Positions 26,931-37,579 of a DNA stretch of 64,000 bases are shown here, piece after piece. This DNA comes from Microbacterium sp. EYE_78 (GTDB lineage Bacteria; Actinomycetota; Actinomycetes; Actinomycetales; Microbacteriaceae): contig NZ_JAHXMY010000001.1 in NCBI RefSeq assembly GCF_023149035.1, positions 1,448,462 to 1,512,461 of the forward strand, read 5' to 3'. The first letter of the stretch is position 1. Each line of letters starts with the position of its first letter. A program made the translations under genes and the position numbers. The notes under the pieces were generated by a model, which was given only the letters and a program-made list of their open reading frames with translations, did no database searches and was not told the DNA's origin.

Positions 26931-27875
26931 TCAGACGGCGGGCGCGTTCCAGCTGAGCGACTCGATGTAGCGCAGCAGCACGCCTTCGCGGAGCGCCCAC
27001 GGCGACACCTCGAGCTCCTCGACCTCGAGCACGGTCATCGCGGTGTGCAGCACGACGGCGCCCGCCACGATCTGGAACGTGCGGTCGGCCGTGATGCCCG
27101 GCAGTTCCTGTCGAGCGGATGCCGGGATGCGCGCCAGGCGCGGGATCCACGACCCGAGCGCGCCGCGCGGCAGTACCATGCGCTCGCTGCCCGCCCACCC
27201 CGGCGCGGGGTACCCGACGAGCTTCGCGAGCGAGCGGATCGCCTTCGACGACCCCACCACGTGCTCGGGCTTCGGCTGCGAGCGCATCTGTGCCGCGACC
27301 GGCCCCAGCGTCGCCTTCGCATGCTCGCGCAGCCGCTCGACGGCCTCTTCGCCGGGCGGGTCGTCGTGCAGGAATTCGACCGTCATCCGACCGGCGCCGA
27401 GGGGGACGGATGCCGCGACCTCGGGCAGCTCGTCGCGGCCCGCGGCGAGCTCGAGCGAGCCGCCGCCGATGTCGAAGAGGAGGATCTGCCCGGCCGACCA
27501 GCCGAACCAGCGGCGCACCGCGAGGAACGTGAACCGGGCCTCGGACTCGCCGCCGAGCACCTGCAGGTCCTGCCCGAGCGCCGCCTCGATCCTTGCGATG
27601 ACGTCGGCGCCGTTCGCTGCTTCGCGGACCGCGCTCGTCGCCGTCGCGAGCAGCTCGACGACGTTCTCACGTCGGGCGACCTCGCGCGCCTCGGTCACGG
27701 CGTCGACCAGCGCCTGCACGCCGGTCTCGCTGATCGAGCCGTCGGGTTCGAGGTACCGCATGAGTCGCAGCACGGTGCGGTTGCTCGTCGCGGCGAGCGG
27801 ACGACCGCCGGGGCGGACATCGGCGACCAGCAGATGGACGGTGTTCGAGCCGATGTCGAGGACTCCGAGGCGCAC
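26931..27875 (-). CDS. Ppx/GppA family phosphatase
   Basis: The product is 314 residues, the length of single-domain actinobacterial Ppx/GppA proteins. ASKHA-fold landmarks are present: GVLDIGSNTVHLLVADV with the phosphate-1 loop at the N-terminus, then ELLATATSAVREAANG, and the second phosphate loop LLFDIGGGSLELAAG, followed by VPLGAGRMT. The family hydrolyses polyphosphate or guanosine pentaphosphate; actinobacterial members often act as exopolyphosphatases. The start is GTG 27875 with TAGCCT six bases upstream on the minus strand (27887-27882), a leaderless arrangement. Which substrate dominates cannot be told from sequence. Confidence 0.9.
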   Translation of the reverse strand: MRLGVLDIGSNTVHLLVADVRPGGRPLAATSNRTVLRLMRYLEPDGSISETGVQALVDAVTEAREVARRENVVELLATATSAVREAANGADVIARIEAALGQDLQVLGGESEARFTFLAVRRWFGWSAGQILLFDIGGGSLELAAGRDELPEVAASVPLGAGRMTVEFLHDDPPGEEAVERLREHAKATLGPVAAQMRSQPKPEHVVGSSKAIRSLAKLVGYPAPGWAGSERMVLPRGALGSWIPRLARIPASARQELPGITADRTFQIVAGAVVLHTAMTVLEVEELEVSPWALREGVLLRYIESLSWNAPAV

Positions 27876-27881
27876 GATGCG

Positions 27882-27887
27882 AGGCTA
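27882..27887 (-). promoter_or_regulatory. -10 box of leaderless ppx gene
   Basis: On the minus strand TAGCCT lies six bases before GTG 27875, overlapping the stop region of the cellulase gene. Confidence 0.5.
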
Positions 27888-29456
27888 GCGCGTCACGGAC
27901 AGCGCCAGTTTCGGCGGCGCCGGGGCCTTCGGTGCGTTGAGGATGACGCCGACGTCCACACGGGACCCGGGTGTCAGATTCGCGACGCCCCACTCGGTGC
28001 CCTTGCAGACGACGCGCGCGCTCGCCGAGCCCGAGCCGGTGACGCTGCAGGACATGCCCCACGCGTTGTCGATCGTCGTCGCGCCCGGCGACGCCCACGA
28101 CGCGGTCCAGCCGCGGACCGCCGGCCCGGATGACGCGGTGAGGGCGAGCGCGACCTGGTACTTGCCGTCCCACGCGCTCGGGATCGACATCGTCGCCGAC
28201 ACCCCGTTCGAGGACGCGCTCGACGTCGCACCGACCGAAGGATCGGGCGTGCTGCCCGGAGAGGAGGGCTGCGGGGAGGGCTGTGGTGCCGGCGCGGGCG
28301 CAGGGGCCGCGGGGTACGGCACCTTCTTCGGCGTCAGGATGGACTTCAGCGCCGTCAGCTTGGTCTTCTCCCGCGTGAACCAGTCGTCCTTCAGGAGCCC
28401 ACCGGTGTCACCGCTGTTCGGGTTGAACGACCAGTAGCTCCAGCTGATGCCCTTCGCCTTCATGTAGCGCGTCAGCTTCGCGAGCCACTGCTTGTCGGAC
28501 GAGCTCTGCAGCTTGGTGCCGAACTCGCCGACGAACACTGGGGCGATCTTCTTCGAGACGATGAAGCCCCAGTTCTTCTCCCAGATGCGCCCGAGATTGT
28601 TCGGGTAGTCCTTCGTGTGGAACCACGCCTGGTCGTACACCGACGACGGGTACTCGTGCGGCGAGTACACGACGCGGTTCTTGACCTTCAGCTTCACGGG
28701 CTTCTTCGCCACGCCGCGGAGGTTGCCGCCCCACCACGTCGAGCTGCCGTCCGGGCCGTACTGCACGCCCTCGACGATCATCAGCAGACGCGGATTCACC
28801 GTGTGGATCGCGTTGCCCGCACGCGTCGCCGCGGCCTGCCAGTCGCGCGCGCGGACACCGCAGCCCCAGCACGCGTTGCCGCGCGGCTCGTTGTGCAGGT
28901 CGAAGCCGACGACCGTGGGGTTGGCCTTGTAGCGCTTCGCGAGCATCTTCCAGTCGGAGATCCAGCGCGACTCGGAGTACTTCGCCGTGTACCACAGCTC
29001 GGACTGCGCGTCGGAGCCCGGGCGGTGCCGGTCGAGGATCACGCGCAGCTTGTACTTTTTCGCGCCGGCGATGACGGCATCCATCACCTTCATCGGCGAG
29101 GCGCCGGCGAGCTTCGGGTTCAGTGCTGCGTTGATCGAGCCCGCCGACTTCTGCCGCAGGCACTCGTTCGAGAACGGCAGGCGGATGGTGTTGAACCCCA
29201 TCCCGGCGATCTGCGCCAGGCCCTGATCGAGCGTGATCGACCACAGGCCGTGCGGCGAGCACGTGTCGGTCTCCATCCCGAACCACGACGTCGCCTTGAC
29301 CGTGAAGGTCTTGCCGGTCGAGGCATCCACGATCTTCGCTCCCGACGTGCGCAGCCAACCGGGCGATGCCGCCTCTGCGGGCGCCGCCGTTCCGACCACG
29401 CCGAGCGACGCCGCGAGCACCACTGCGGACACGACCGCGAGCACACGTCGCAGCAT
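27885..29456 (-). CDS. Secreted glycoside hydrolase family 5 cellulase with CBM2
   Basis: The product is 523 residues. A signal peptide is at about 1-30 (cleavage after AEAA), the GH5 barrel at about 32-375, a Pro/Ser linker (PAPAPAPQPSPQPSSPG) at about 385-410, and a carbohydrate-binding module 2-like domain at the end (WDGKYQVALAL, GWTASWASPG, CSVTGSG). The catalytic acid is Glu190 in LHNEPRG and the nucleophile is Glu311 in GEFGTK; HEYPSSVY supplies the conserved His/Tyr. It should cleave beta-1,4-glucan or a related polymer outside the cell. Start ATG 29456; the frame continues upstream without a start that could precede a signal peptide. No sugar transporter or regulator lies next to it. 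Confidence 0.93.
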   Translation of the reverse strand: MLRRVLAVVSAVVLAASLGVVGTAAPAEAASPGWLRTSGAKIVDASTGKTFTVKATSWFGMETDTCSPHGLWSITLDQGLAQIAGMGFNTIRLPFSNECLRQKSAGSINAALNPKLAGASPMKVMDAVIAGAKKYKLRVILDRHRPGSDAQSELWYTAKYSESRWISDWKMLAKRYKANPTVVGFDLHNEPRGNACWGCGVRARDWQAAATRAGNAIHTVNPRLLMIVEGVQYGPDGSSTWWGGNLRGVAKKPVKLKVKNRVVYSPHEYPSSVYDQAWFHTKDYPNNLGRIWEKNWGFIVSKKIAPVFVGEFGTKLQSSSDKQWLAKLTRYMKAKGISWSYWSFNPNSGDTGGLLKDDWFTREKTKLTALKSILTPKKVPYPAAPAPAPAPQPSPQPSSPGSTPDPSVGATSSASSNGVSATMSIPSAWDGKYQVALALTASSGPAVRGWTASWASPGATTIDNAWGMSCSVTGSGSASARVVCKGTEWGVANLTPGSRVDVGVILNAPKAPAPPKLALSVTR

Positions 29457-29563
29457 CGGAAAACCCCCGTCGAGAGCGGCAGAACGGCCGCGGATGAACA
29501 CTCGGTGTTCAGGGTACGGCACGCGCGCGCCCGCGTGTGCGCGAGGCCGAGCGCGCGCACGGC

Positions 29564-29569
29564 TACAGT
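29564..29569 (+). promoter_or_regulatory. -10 box of leaderless coaA
   Basis: TACAGT lies seven bases before ATG 29577. Confidence 0.55.
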
Positions 29570-29576
29570 TGGCGCA

Positions 29577-30524
29577 ATGTCCCCCGAAGAGACGCTGACG
29601 ACGGTCGACTCGCTGTACCGCGAGATCGCCCGCGACGAGTGGGCGCGGACCGCCGCCGGCATGGAGCAGCCGCTCACCGAGACCGAGGTCGTGCAGCTGC
29701 GCGGCATCGGCGACCGCCTCGACATCACCGAGGTGCGCGAGGTGTACCTGCCGCTGAGCCGGCTGCTCTCGCTGTACGCCTCGGCGACCAAACGCCTGGG
29801 CGCCGACACCGCCGAGTTCGTCGGCGAGGCGGATGCGACGACGCCGTTCATCGTGGCCGTCGCCGGTTCGGTCGCGGTGGGCAAGTCGACCGTCGCGCGA
29901 CTGCTGCGCGAGCTGATGAGCCGCTGGCCGGGCACGCCGAGGGTGGAGCTCGTCACCACCGACGGGTTCCTGTACCCCAACGCCGAGCTCGAGCGGCGGG
30001 GCATCATGGACCGGAAGGGCTTCCCCGAGTCCTACGACCGGCGCGCGCTCGTCGAGTTCCTCGTGAACGTGAAGTCCGGCGCCCCCGAGGTGCGTGCGCC
30101 GTACTACTCGCACATGCGGTACGACATCATCCCCGACGCCCAGGTCACCGTCCGGCGCCCCGACGTGATCATCGTCGAGGGGCTCAACGTCCTCGCCTCG
30201 GCGCCGAACCCGCACGACATCGCGGTCAGCGAGCTGTTCGACTTCTCGATCTACGTCGACGCCGAGGTCGACCACATCGCCCAGTGGTACGTGCACCGGT
30301 TCCTCGCGCTCCGCGAGGCCGCGTTCTCCAACCCGAACTCGTTCTTCAAAGTCTTCGCCGACATCTCCGACGAGGAAGCCGTCGAGCGAGCCCTCGGCTA
30401 CTGGAACGACATCAACCTGCCGAACCTCCGCGAGAACGTCGAGCCGACGCGCCACCGGGCCAAGCTCGTGCTCCGCAAGGCCGCCGACCACACCGTCGAG
30501 ACGGTGCTGCTGCGCAAGCTCTGA
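29577..30524 (+). CDS. coaA: Type I pantothenate kinase
   Basis: The product is 315 residues, normal for prokaryotic CoaA. It phosphorylates pantothenate with ATP, the committing step of coenzyme A synthesis. The P-loop GSVAVGKST is at 97-105, followed by VELVTTDGFLYPN, the conserved YDRRALVEFLVNVKSG, and YDIIPDAQVTVRRPDVIIVEG. The N-terminal YLPLSRLLSLYASATKR is characteristic of type I enzymes. The start ATG 29577 is set by a -10 box seven bases upstream; the frame extends far upstream only as a shadow of the cellulase gene. It is divergent from that gene. Confidence 0.97.
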   Translation: MSPEETLTTVDSLYREIARDEWARTAAGMEQPLTETEVVQLRGIGDRLDITEVREVYLPLSRLLSLYASATKRLGADTAEFVGEADATTPFIVAVAGSVAVGKSTVARLLRELMSRWPGTPRVELVTTDGFLYPNAELERRGIMDRKGFPESYDRRALVEFLVNVKSGAPEVRAPYYSHMRYDIIPDAQVTVRRPDVIIVEGLNVLASAPNPHDIAVSELFDFSIYVDAEVDHIAQWYVHRFLALREAAFSNPNSFFKVFADISDEEAVERALGYWNDINLPNLRENVEPTRHRAKLVLRKAADHTVETVLLRKL

Positions 30525-30530
30525 CGCGCC

Positions 30531-31034
30531 TCAGCGTCGACGCCGGAACGCGGCGACCACCAGCATCCCGACAGCGGCACCGGTCAGGTTCGCGATGACA
30601 TCGAGCACGCTCGGCACGCGCGCGTCGAGGAACGCCGCCTGTGCGCACTCGATCGTCACGGTCGCGACGAGCGCGACAGGCAGCACGAGGTCGCGCGCAC
30701 CTCGCAGCACCGAGGGCAGCAGCAGCCCGAAGGGCACGAAGAGGAGCACGTTCGCCGCGAACTCCACCCGCTGACGGGTGATGACGGGAAGGCGCCGCGA
30801 GAGCGCGTCGATGAGCGGGGCGACCTCGGCATCCACTGGGGTCGGCCACAGCGCGATAGCGACGAGCACGGCGACGTACCCGCCGAGCAGCGCGCCGGGC
30901 GCGACCCGGCGGCGCCGCCCGATCGCGCCGGACGGCAGCGGAGGGCGCTGCGGCATCCCCCGTGGGGCGGGGCGCTGCGGGATGCCGGGCGGTGCGGGCC
31001 GCGGTGGTGCGGGTGTCGTCGACTCGTCGTGCAT
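30531..31034 (-). CDS. VanZ-like membrane protein
   Basis: The product is 167 residues: a Pro-rich cytoplasmic N-terminus (PPRPAPPGIPQRPAPRG and onward) followed by four membrane helices. FAANVLLFVPFGLLLPSVLR is the typical VanZ-family element, with the Asn-x4-Phe-x-Pro-Phe-Gly pattern, and DVIANLTGAAVG is the usual last-helix motif. VanZ of enterococci gives low teicoplanin resistance; most homologues, like this one outside a van cluster, have no known role. The start at 31034 has GGAGG six bases upstream on the minus strand. Its stop is seven bases from the coaA stop (convergent). Confidence 0.88.
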   Translation of the reverse strand: MHDESTTPAPPRPAPPGIPQRPAPRGMPQRPPLPSGAIGRRRRVAPGALLGGYVAVLVAIALWPTPVDAEVAPLIDALSRRLPVITRQRVEFAANVLLFVPFGLLLPSVLRGARDLVLPVALVATVTIECAQAAFLDARVPSVLDVIANLTGAAVGMLVVAAFRRRR

Positions 31035-31107
31035 CGGTCCCTCCCCGGTGGGGATGCTGCGGAAGCGGACGCGACGCTGCGGCGATGGGCGCCGAGTCTA
31101 GCGGGAC

Positions 31108-31614
31108 TCAGCGCGAGGGATAGGCCCCGAAGACCTGCGTATAGAAGGGGAGGCCCTTCGACGAGCACGCGACACCGATCCCGATGCGGTTGTACTTGCC
31201 GAGGATGTTCGCGCGGTGCCCCGGCGACTTCAGCCAGGCGGGCGTCACCTTCGCCGGCGTGTAGCCGAAGGCGACGTTCTCGGCGGCACGCACCCACCCC
31301 GGGGGGATCTGCTGCGCGTAGTTCGGGTTGTGGCTCATCCGGTTCGCGGCGGCCTGCTTGCCCGACCATGCGATCGCGACGCGCGACATGTTCGTGCTCA
31401 GGGTCATCGGCTTCTTGCCGGCGTTCTTGCGCGCGGTGTTCACCGCCGACAAAATGCGCTTCTGCACGGCGGACTGGGTCGCCCCGGTGCAGGAGGTCGA
31501 GACCGCGGCCGAGGCCGAGCTCGTCGGCGCGATGGGCAGCGTGGGGGCGAGTGTCAAGGCGAGCGCGAGCGCAGCGGTGGCCGCGATCGCTCGCCGCGAG
31601 GCGATGCGAGGCAT
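31108..31614 (-). CDS. Secreted CAP-domain protein
   Basis: The product is 168 residues with a Sec signal peptide (about 1-37) and a CAP (SCP/PR1) domain. ILSAVNTARKNAGKKPMTL opens the domain; the conserved His of HNPNY, the Glu of AAENVAFG, and the HRANIL element follow, making up the usual CAP cavity residues; two Cys (SCTG near 42, VACSS near 150) may form a disulfide. Bacterial CAP proteins are extracellular and include sporulation-coat and wall-associated proteins; function is usually unknown. The start ATG 31614 has GGAG nine bases upstream. Divergent from glmS. Confidence 0.9.
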   Translation of the reverse strand: MPRIASRRAIAATAALALALTLAPTLPIAPTSSASAAVSTSCTGATQSAVQKRILSAVNTARKNAGKKPMTLSTNMSRVAIAWSGKQAAANRMSHNPNYAQQIPPGWVRAAENVAFGYTPAKVTPAWLKSPGHRANILGKYNRIGIGVACSSKGLPFYTQVFGAYPSR

Positions 31615-31767
31615 GGGGGAGCTCCGTACGGTGGGGGACGCGGCGGGGGGACCGCGTTGCCGTCATGGATACCAAACCGGCGCCCGCTGCGCCAGTCGTG
31701 GCGATCGCTCCGACGCGCGCGACGCGCCCGGCGCAGGTGGGCGGGCGGAGTCCCAGCCGGGCGCACC

Positions 31768-31773
31768 TAGCAT
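31768..31773 (+). promoter_or_regulatory. -10 box of leaderless glmS
   Basis: TAGCAT lies seven bases before ATG 31781, leaving no room for a 5' riboswitch or ribozyme. Confidence 0.55.
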
Positions 31774-31780
31774 TGTCCCC

Positions 31781-33631
<1,851 letters not shown>

Positions 33632-33632
33632 G

Positions 33633-34373
33633 TCAGGCCGGGCTCCGGCCCGGGCCGTGCGCCGGGCGGTTGCCCGGCCCGAACGAGGCGTTCCGCGCCT
33701 CATCCACCCACGCGCGCAGCTGCCACGGCGCGAAGCGGAACAGTCGGGCGACGTCGGCCTCGGCGTAGCCCGCCTCGATGACGGCCGCCACGGCGAACTC
33801 CCGCATGGTCGGGAATTCGCGACCTTCCAGCGGCCCGGAACGCAGGTCGCGGAAACTCCGCGGAACCGGCGGCCCCGCTGCCGGCCGGCCGCCCTGCGCG
33901 GGCGAGCCGGCGCGTGCCGGACGCCCCGCCTGCGCCGCAGAATTCTCGTACTGCGCAGAGATGACGTACCCCGCCACCGGTCCGTGCGGTTCCGGCGCGG
34001 GCGGGGCAGCGGCCGGCTGCTGCGAGTGCGGGGCGTACGGTGCGTACGGCCACGGCTGCTGCACGGGTGCGGACTGCGCGGGGTGATGCTGAGGATGCGT
34101 CTGGGTCTGCGCCGGGTGGTGGTGCGACGGTGACGGATGCGGCGGCTGGGCCCACGCGTCCGGTGCCCCGGCATCCGGTTCCCATACGGCCGGCATCTCG
34201 AGCGGGTGGTACCCCGGAGGCGGTTCGGCGAGCAGATGCGCGTCGGGCCACAGCAGCGAGGCGTCCTCCGGGGCGACGCGGTCGTCCGGCGTGTAGTGCG
34301 GAGTGAGGCGGGGTTCGCCCGACGCGCTGTGCGGGTGTTGCTGGTGCGGGAGACCTTCTGCGGAGGTGCTCAT
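33633..34373 (-). CDS. Pro/His/Gln-rich protein with C-terminal HTH-like segment
   Basis: The product is 246 residues. Residues 1-150 are low complexity: Pro, His, Gln, Ala (for example HPSPSHHHPAQTQTHPQHHP), probably disordered. The C-terminal 60 residues are ordered and helical: FAVAAVIEAGYAEADVARLF followed by RFAPWQLRAWVDEARNASFG, which looks like a helix-turn-helix with a recognition-helix-like segment after ADVARLF. No family recognised. The start ATG 34373 has AGAGGA eight bases upstream on the minus strand. It is convergent with glmS (one base between stops) and divergent from UDP-glucose dehydrogenase. A regulator is possible but unproven. Confidence 0.65.
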   Translation of the reverse strand: MSTSAEGLPHQQHPHSASGEPRLTPHYTPDDRVAPEDASLLWPDAHLLAEPPPGYHPLEMPAVWEPDAGAPDAWAQPPHPSPSHHHPAQTQTHPQHHPAQSAPVQQPWPYAPYAPHSQQPAAAPPAPEPHGPVAGYVISAQYENSAAQAGRPARAGSPAQGGRPAAGPPVPRSFRDLRSGPLEGREFPTMREFAVAAVIEAGYAEADVARLFRFAPWQLRAWVDEARNASFGPGNRPAHGPGRSPA

Positions 34374-34644
34374 CGTGACGTCCTCTTCGGGTGAGGTGGT
34401 GTCAGACGTCGGGTCACGAAACGCGGATGCGGCGCACCGCACGCCCCCCGACGTCCGCCGCCCGGGTGGGTGACGGACTGCGCCGCTGAGGCCCACGATA
34501 GCCCTCGGGCACGCACGGCGTCATTCCCCCGTCGAGCGCGTGTCGATGTCCTCCGAAACACGACCGGCGAGAGAACGACATCCGACTCTGATAGACACGA
34601 CCGGGGCGCGCGGACGACACCGCGTCGCCACGGAGGGGTGGACA

Positions 34645-35955
34645 ATGCGACTTTCTGTCATCGGATGCGGCTACCTGGGCGCCGTGCACGCGGCCGCGAT
34701 GGCATCGATCGGTCATGACGTCGTCGGCATCGACGTCGACGAGCGAAAGATCGAGGCGCTGTCGGCCGGTGACGCCCCGTTCTTCGAACCCGGGCTGTCC
34801 GAGATCCTCCGCGCCGGCATCGACTCCGGGCGCCTCTCGTTCACGACCGACTTCGCAGCCGCCGCCGGGGCCGCAGTCCACTTCGTCGGCGTCGGCACCC
34901 CGCAGGTGAAGGGCGGCTACGCCGCGGACCTGACCTACGTCAATGCCGCTGTCGACGCGCTGCTCCCGCACCTGCGCGAGGGCGACATCGTCGCAGGCAA
35001 GTCGACCGTTCCGGTGGGCACCGCTGCGACCCTGGCCGGGCGGGTCACCGCGACCGGGGCGACGCTCGTCTGGAACCCGGAGTTCCTCCGCGAAGGCTTC
35101 GCCGTGAAGGACACGATCGACCCCGACCGCCTCGTCGCGGGCGTGCCCTCGGGCGAGGAGGGGGAGCGGGCGGCCGACGTCCTCCGCGAGGTCTACCACC
35201 CGTCGGTCGCGAAGGGGACGCCGTTCATCGTCACCGACTACGCCACCGCCGAACTCGTCAAGGTGTCGGCCAACGCCTTCCTCGCGACGAAGATCAGCTT
35301 CATCAACGCGATGGCCGAGATCGCCGAAGTCGCGGGGGCCGACGTGACGCAGCTGGCTGATGCCATCGGACACGATGCGCGGATCGGGCGTCGCTTCCTC
35401 GGGGCGGGGATCGGGTTCGGCGGTGGCTGCCTGCCGAAGGACATCCGTGCCTTCTCGGCTCGAGCTGAGGAGCTCGGCCGCGGCGAGTCGGTCGCGTTCC
35501 TCCGCGAGATCGACGAGATCAACATGCGACGCCGCGACCGCGCTGTCGACCTGGTCGTGCAGGGCCTCGGCGGCAGTGTCTACGAGAAGAAGGTCACCGT
35601 GCTCGGCGCGGCGTTCAAGCCCTATTCGGACGACATCCGCGACTCCCCGGGTCTCGACGTCGCGGTGCGGCTGCACGGGCTCGGCGCCAGGGTCACCCTC
35701 ACCGACCCCGAGGCGATCGACAACGCGCGCCGTCAACATCCGCAGCTGACCTACGTCGCCGATCGAGACGAAGCGCTCACCGGCGCGGACGCCGTCATCC
35801 TCGTCACCGAGTGGGACGAGTACCGCCGCGAGCTCACGGCGGAGCACGCGGCATCCCTCGCGAACGGCAGGGTCATCGTGGACGGACGCAACGCGTTCGA
35901 CCCCGCCGCGTGGCGCGCCGCCGGCTGGACCTACTACGGCATGGGGCGTCCCTGA
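34645..35955 (+). CDS. ugd: UDP-glucose 6-dehydrogenase
   Basis: The product is 436 residues. It oxidises UDP-glucose twice with NAD to UDP-glucuronate, a precursor for acidic surface polysaccharide. The N-terminal Rossmann loop VIGCGYLGAVHAAAMASIGH is followed by the PVGT of STVPVGTA, NPEFLREGFAVKD, the helical ELVKVSANAFLATKISFINA, and the catalytic cysteine in GIGFGGGCLPKDIRA. The C-terminal domain includes GAAFKPYSDDIRDSP. The start ATG 34645 has GGAGGGG six bases upstream. Close relatives could use UDP-ManNAc, but the catalytic block fits UDP-glucose enzymes. A low-molecular-weight phosphatase of the polysaccharide-control type lies 1 kb downstream. Confidence 0.93.
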   Translation: MRLSVIGCGYLGAVHAAAMASIGHDVVGIDVDERKIEALSAGDAPFFEPGLSEILRAGIDSGRLSFTTDFAAAAGAAVHFVGVGTPQVKGGYAADLTYVNAAVDALLPHLREGDIVAGKSTVPVGTAATLAGRVTATGATLVWNPEFLREGFAVKDTIDPDRLVAGVPSGEEGERAADVLREVYHPSVAKGTPFIVTDYATAELVKVSANAFLATKISFINAMAEIAEVAGADVTQLADAIGHDARIGRRFLGAGIGFGGGCLPKDIRAFSARAEELGRGESVAFLREIDEINMRRRDRAVDLVVQGLGGSVYEKKVTVLGAAFKPYSDDIRDSPGLDVAVRLHGLGARVTLTDPEAIDNARRQHPQLTYVADRDEALTGADAVILVTEWDEYRRELTAEHAASLANGRVIVDGRNAFDPAAWRAAGWTYYGMGRP

Positions 35956-35991
35956 CGCAGACGCCCGCGGTCCTCGCAGCCGGGGGTCGGG

Positions 35992-36822
35992 TCAGGGGCC
36001 CGACAGCGCCGACCCTGCCGCGATGAGCAGCAGCATCGACGTGTTGTAGACGATGTGCACGAGGACCGCACCCCAGATGCGGCCGGTCAGCACCACCAGC
36101 AGGGAGCAGACGAGCCCGACCGCGCCCAGCGAGATCGACTCGGTCAGCGGCAGGGAGCCGTCGATCGCGTGGATGAGGATGAACGTCGCCGTCGAGACGA
36201 GCACCGCTCCGAGCGCCGCGGCGAACGAGCCCGCGGCTCGTCGGAGGAGCGAATAGACGGCGACGAGGACGACGGTGCGGAAGAAGAACTCCTCGACCAC
36301 CGGTGCGATCAGTCCGGACGGGATCGCATCCGTCAGGAGCCACGTCGGTGCGAGTCGCCCCTCGACGAGGGGACCGGTCGGGAAGGGCTGCGCGTCGGCA
36401 TCCGTGACCCATCCCTGCAGCACCCGCAGGGCGATCCCGAGGGCGAGCCCCCAGATCAGATCGGTGCCGCGGAAGCGCAGCAGGCCGGCGGGACGGCCTC
36501 GGGTGAAGGCGTAGACGACCGGCACCAGCATGCCGACCCAGAGGGCCGCCGTCGAGGCGAGCGGTGCCCACGGTGACGACCACAGTGTGTCGATCAGCGA
36601 CGCCGCGAGCACGCCGACGCCGAGGCCGACGAGCGCCACCGACAGCACGAGCCCTTTCCACTGCCGCACGGCGGTGCCGCCGAGTCGCCAATCGGTGCGC
36701 CGACGGCGCCGGTGCCGGGGCCGAGGTGCGGACTGCTCGTCCGCCGCGTCGCCGGCGTCGTCGACGAGTCCGACGGCCGGGGACTCGTCGCTAAGCTGGG
36801 GCGGCGTGGGCTGATCCTGCAC
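35992..36822 (-). CDS. CPBP family intramembrane metalloprotease
   Basis: The product is 276 residues: a cytoplasmic N-terminus with a basic run (RPRHRRRRRTDWR, about 34-46), then about seven or eight membrane helices. The CPBP (Abi/CAAX-protease-like) motifs are present in order: EEFFFR in PVVEEFFFRTVVL, ATFILIHAI with the second-motif His, and HIVYNTSM at the last helix. These bind the catalytic metal within the membrane. The start is GTG 36822 with TACGGT six bases upstream (36834-36829, minus strand). Divergent from the phosphatase gene. Substrate unknown; such proteins are often peptide-maturation or immunity proteases. Confidence 0.92.
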   Translation of the reverse strand: MQDQPTPPQLSDESPAVGLVDDAGDAADEQSAPRPRHRRRRRTDWRLGGTAVRQWKGLVLSVALVGLGVGVLAASLIDTLWSSPWAPLASTAALWVGMLVPVVYAFTRGRPAGLLRFRGTDLIWGLALGIALRVLQGWVTDADAQPFPTGPLVEGRLAPTWLLTDAIPSGLIAPVVEEFFFRTVVLVAVYSLLRRAAGSFAAALGAVLVSTATFILIHAIDGSLPLTESISLGAVGLVCSLLVVLTGRIWGAVLVHIVYNTSMLLLIAAGSALSGP

Positions 36823-36828
36823 GGGGCT

Positions 36829-36834
36829 ACCGTA
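36829..36834 (-). promoter_or_regulatory. -10 box of leaderless CPBP gene
   Basis: On the minus strand TACGGT lies six bases before GTG 36822. Confidence 0.5.
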
Positions 36835-36885
36835 CCGGCTCGCCCGTCGGCATCCGTCCTGCGTCCCACCCCGAAGGGCCTCTTC

Positions 36886-37473
36886 GTGATCCGCATCCTC
36901 ACCGTCTGCACCGGCAACATCTGCCGCTCTCCGCTGGCCGCGCTCCTGCTCGCGCACCGGATGGCGGACATCGGCGTCGAGGCGACCAGTGCGGGCATCC
37001 GCGCCAGGGGAGGCGATCGGATGCCGGTCGAAGCCGTCGAGCTCGCGCTCGCCGAGGGCGTGCCCACCGATCTGCCGAATGCGCACGCGGCCCGCTACCT
37101 CACCGAAGCGCTGCTGCAGGACCCCGACCTGGTCCTCGCAATGGACCGCGATCACCGACGCGCGATCGTGGAACTCGCCCCCGGCAAACTGCGCGCGACC
37201 TTCACGATCCGTGAGTTCGAGCGTCTCGCCGCCGCGACCTCGGATGACGCGATCCGCGCCGGTGCCACCGGTGACAGCCCCGCCGAGCGGCTGCGCGGCG
37301 CACTCGCCGTCCTCGCCGGCCAGCGCGGACTCGTGCTGCCGCCGGCCGACCCCGCCGACGATGACGTCGTCGACCCCTACGGCCGCTCGCGCGAGACCTA
37401 CGCCCGCTCCGGCGCGCAGTTGACGCCCGGCGTCGCAGCCGTCGAGCGGGTCGTCCGGCTCGCTGTCGGCTGA
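36886..37473 (+). CDS. Low-molecular-weight protein-tyrosine-phosphatase family protein
   Basis: The product is 195 residues. The phosphatase loop CTGNICRSP lies at residues 8-16 (CX5R with trailing Ser), and the general acid Asp is in VVDPYGRS near residue 165. The central region is longer than in classical 150-residue enzymes, mostly by an acidic insertion at about 115-155. Such enzymes (Wzb, YwlE, PtpA types) dephosphorylate tyrosine or arginine on bacterial kinases and often control exopolysaccharide export; ugd lies upstream. The start is GTG 36886 with AAGGG (36873-36877). No tyrosine kinase gene is nearby. Confidence 0.9.
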   Translation: MIRILTVCTGNICRSPLAALLLAHRMADIGVEATSAGIRARGGDRMPVEAVELALAEGVPTDLPNAHAARYLTEALLQDPDLVLAMDRDHRRAIVELAPGKLRATFTIREFERLAAATSDDAIRAGATGDSPAERLRGALAVLAGQRGLVLPPADPADDDVVDPYGRSRETYARSGAQLTPGVAAVERVVRLAVG

Positions 37474-37579
37474 CGCCCCCGTCACTACACCGGTGCGCCG
37501 CGAGGCTGACCCGCAGCGCGCGCCGATATCCTGGAGGGATGCCGGGCGCACGCCCGAGTGCGCGGCGACAGGAGGCGGG

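Noticed and set aside
27045..28133. 362-codon plus-strand frame opposite ppx
   Set aside because: Antisense of a clear Ppx/GppA gene with shadow-like Arg/Asp/Gly content.
31615..31780. glmS ribozyme or riboswitch upstream of glmS
   Set aside because: A -10 box lies seven bases before the start codon, so there is no 5' leader to hold one.
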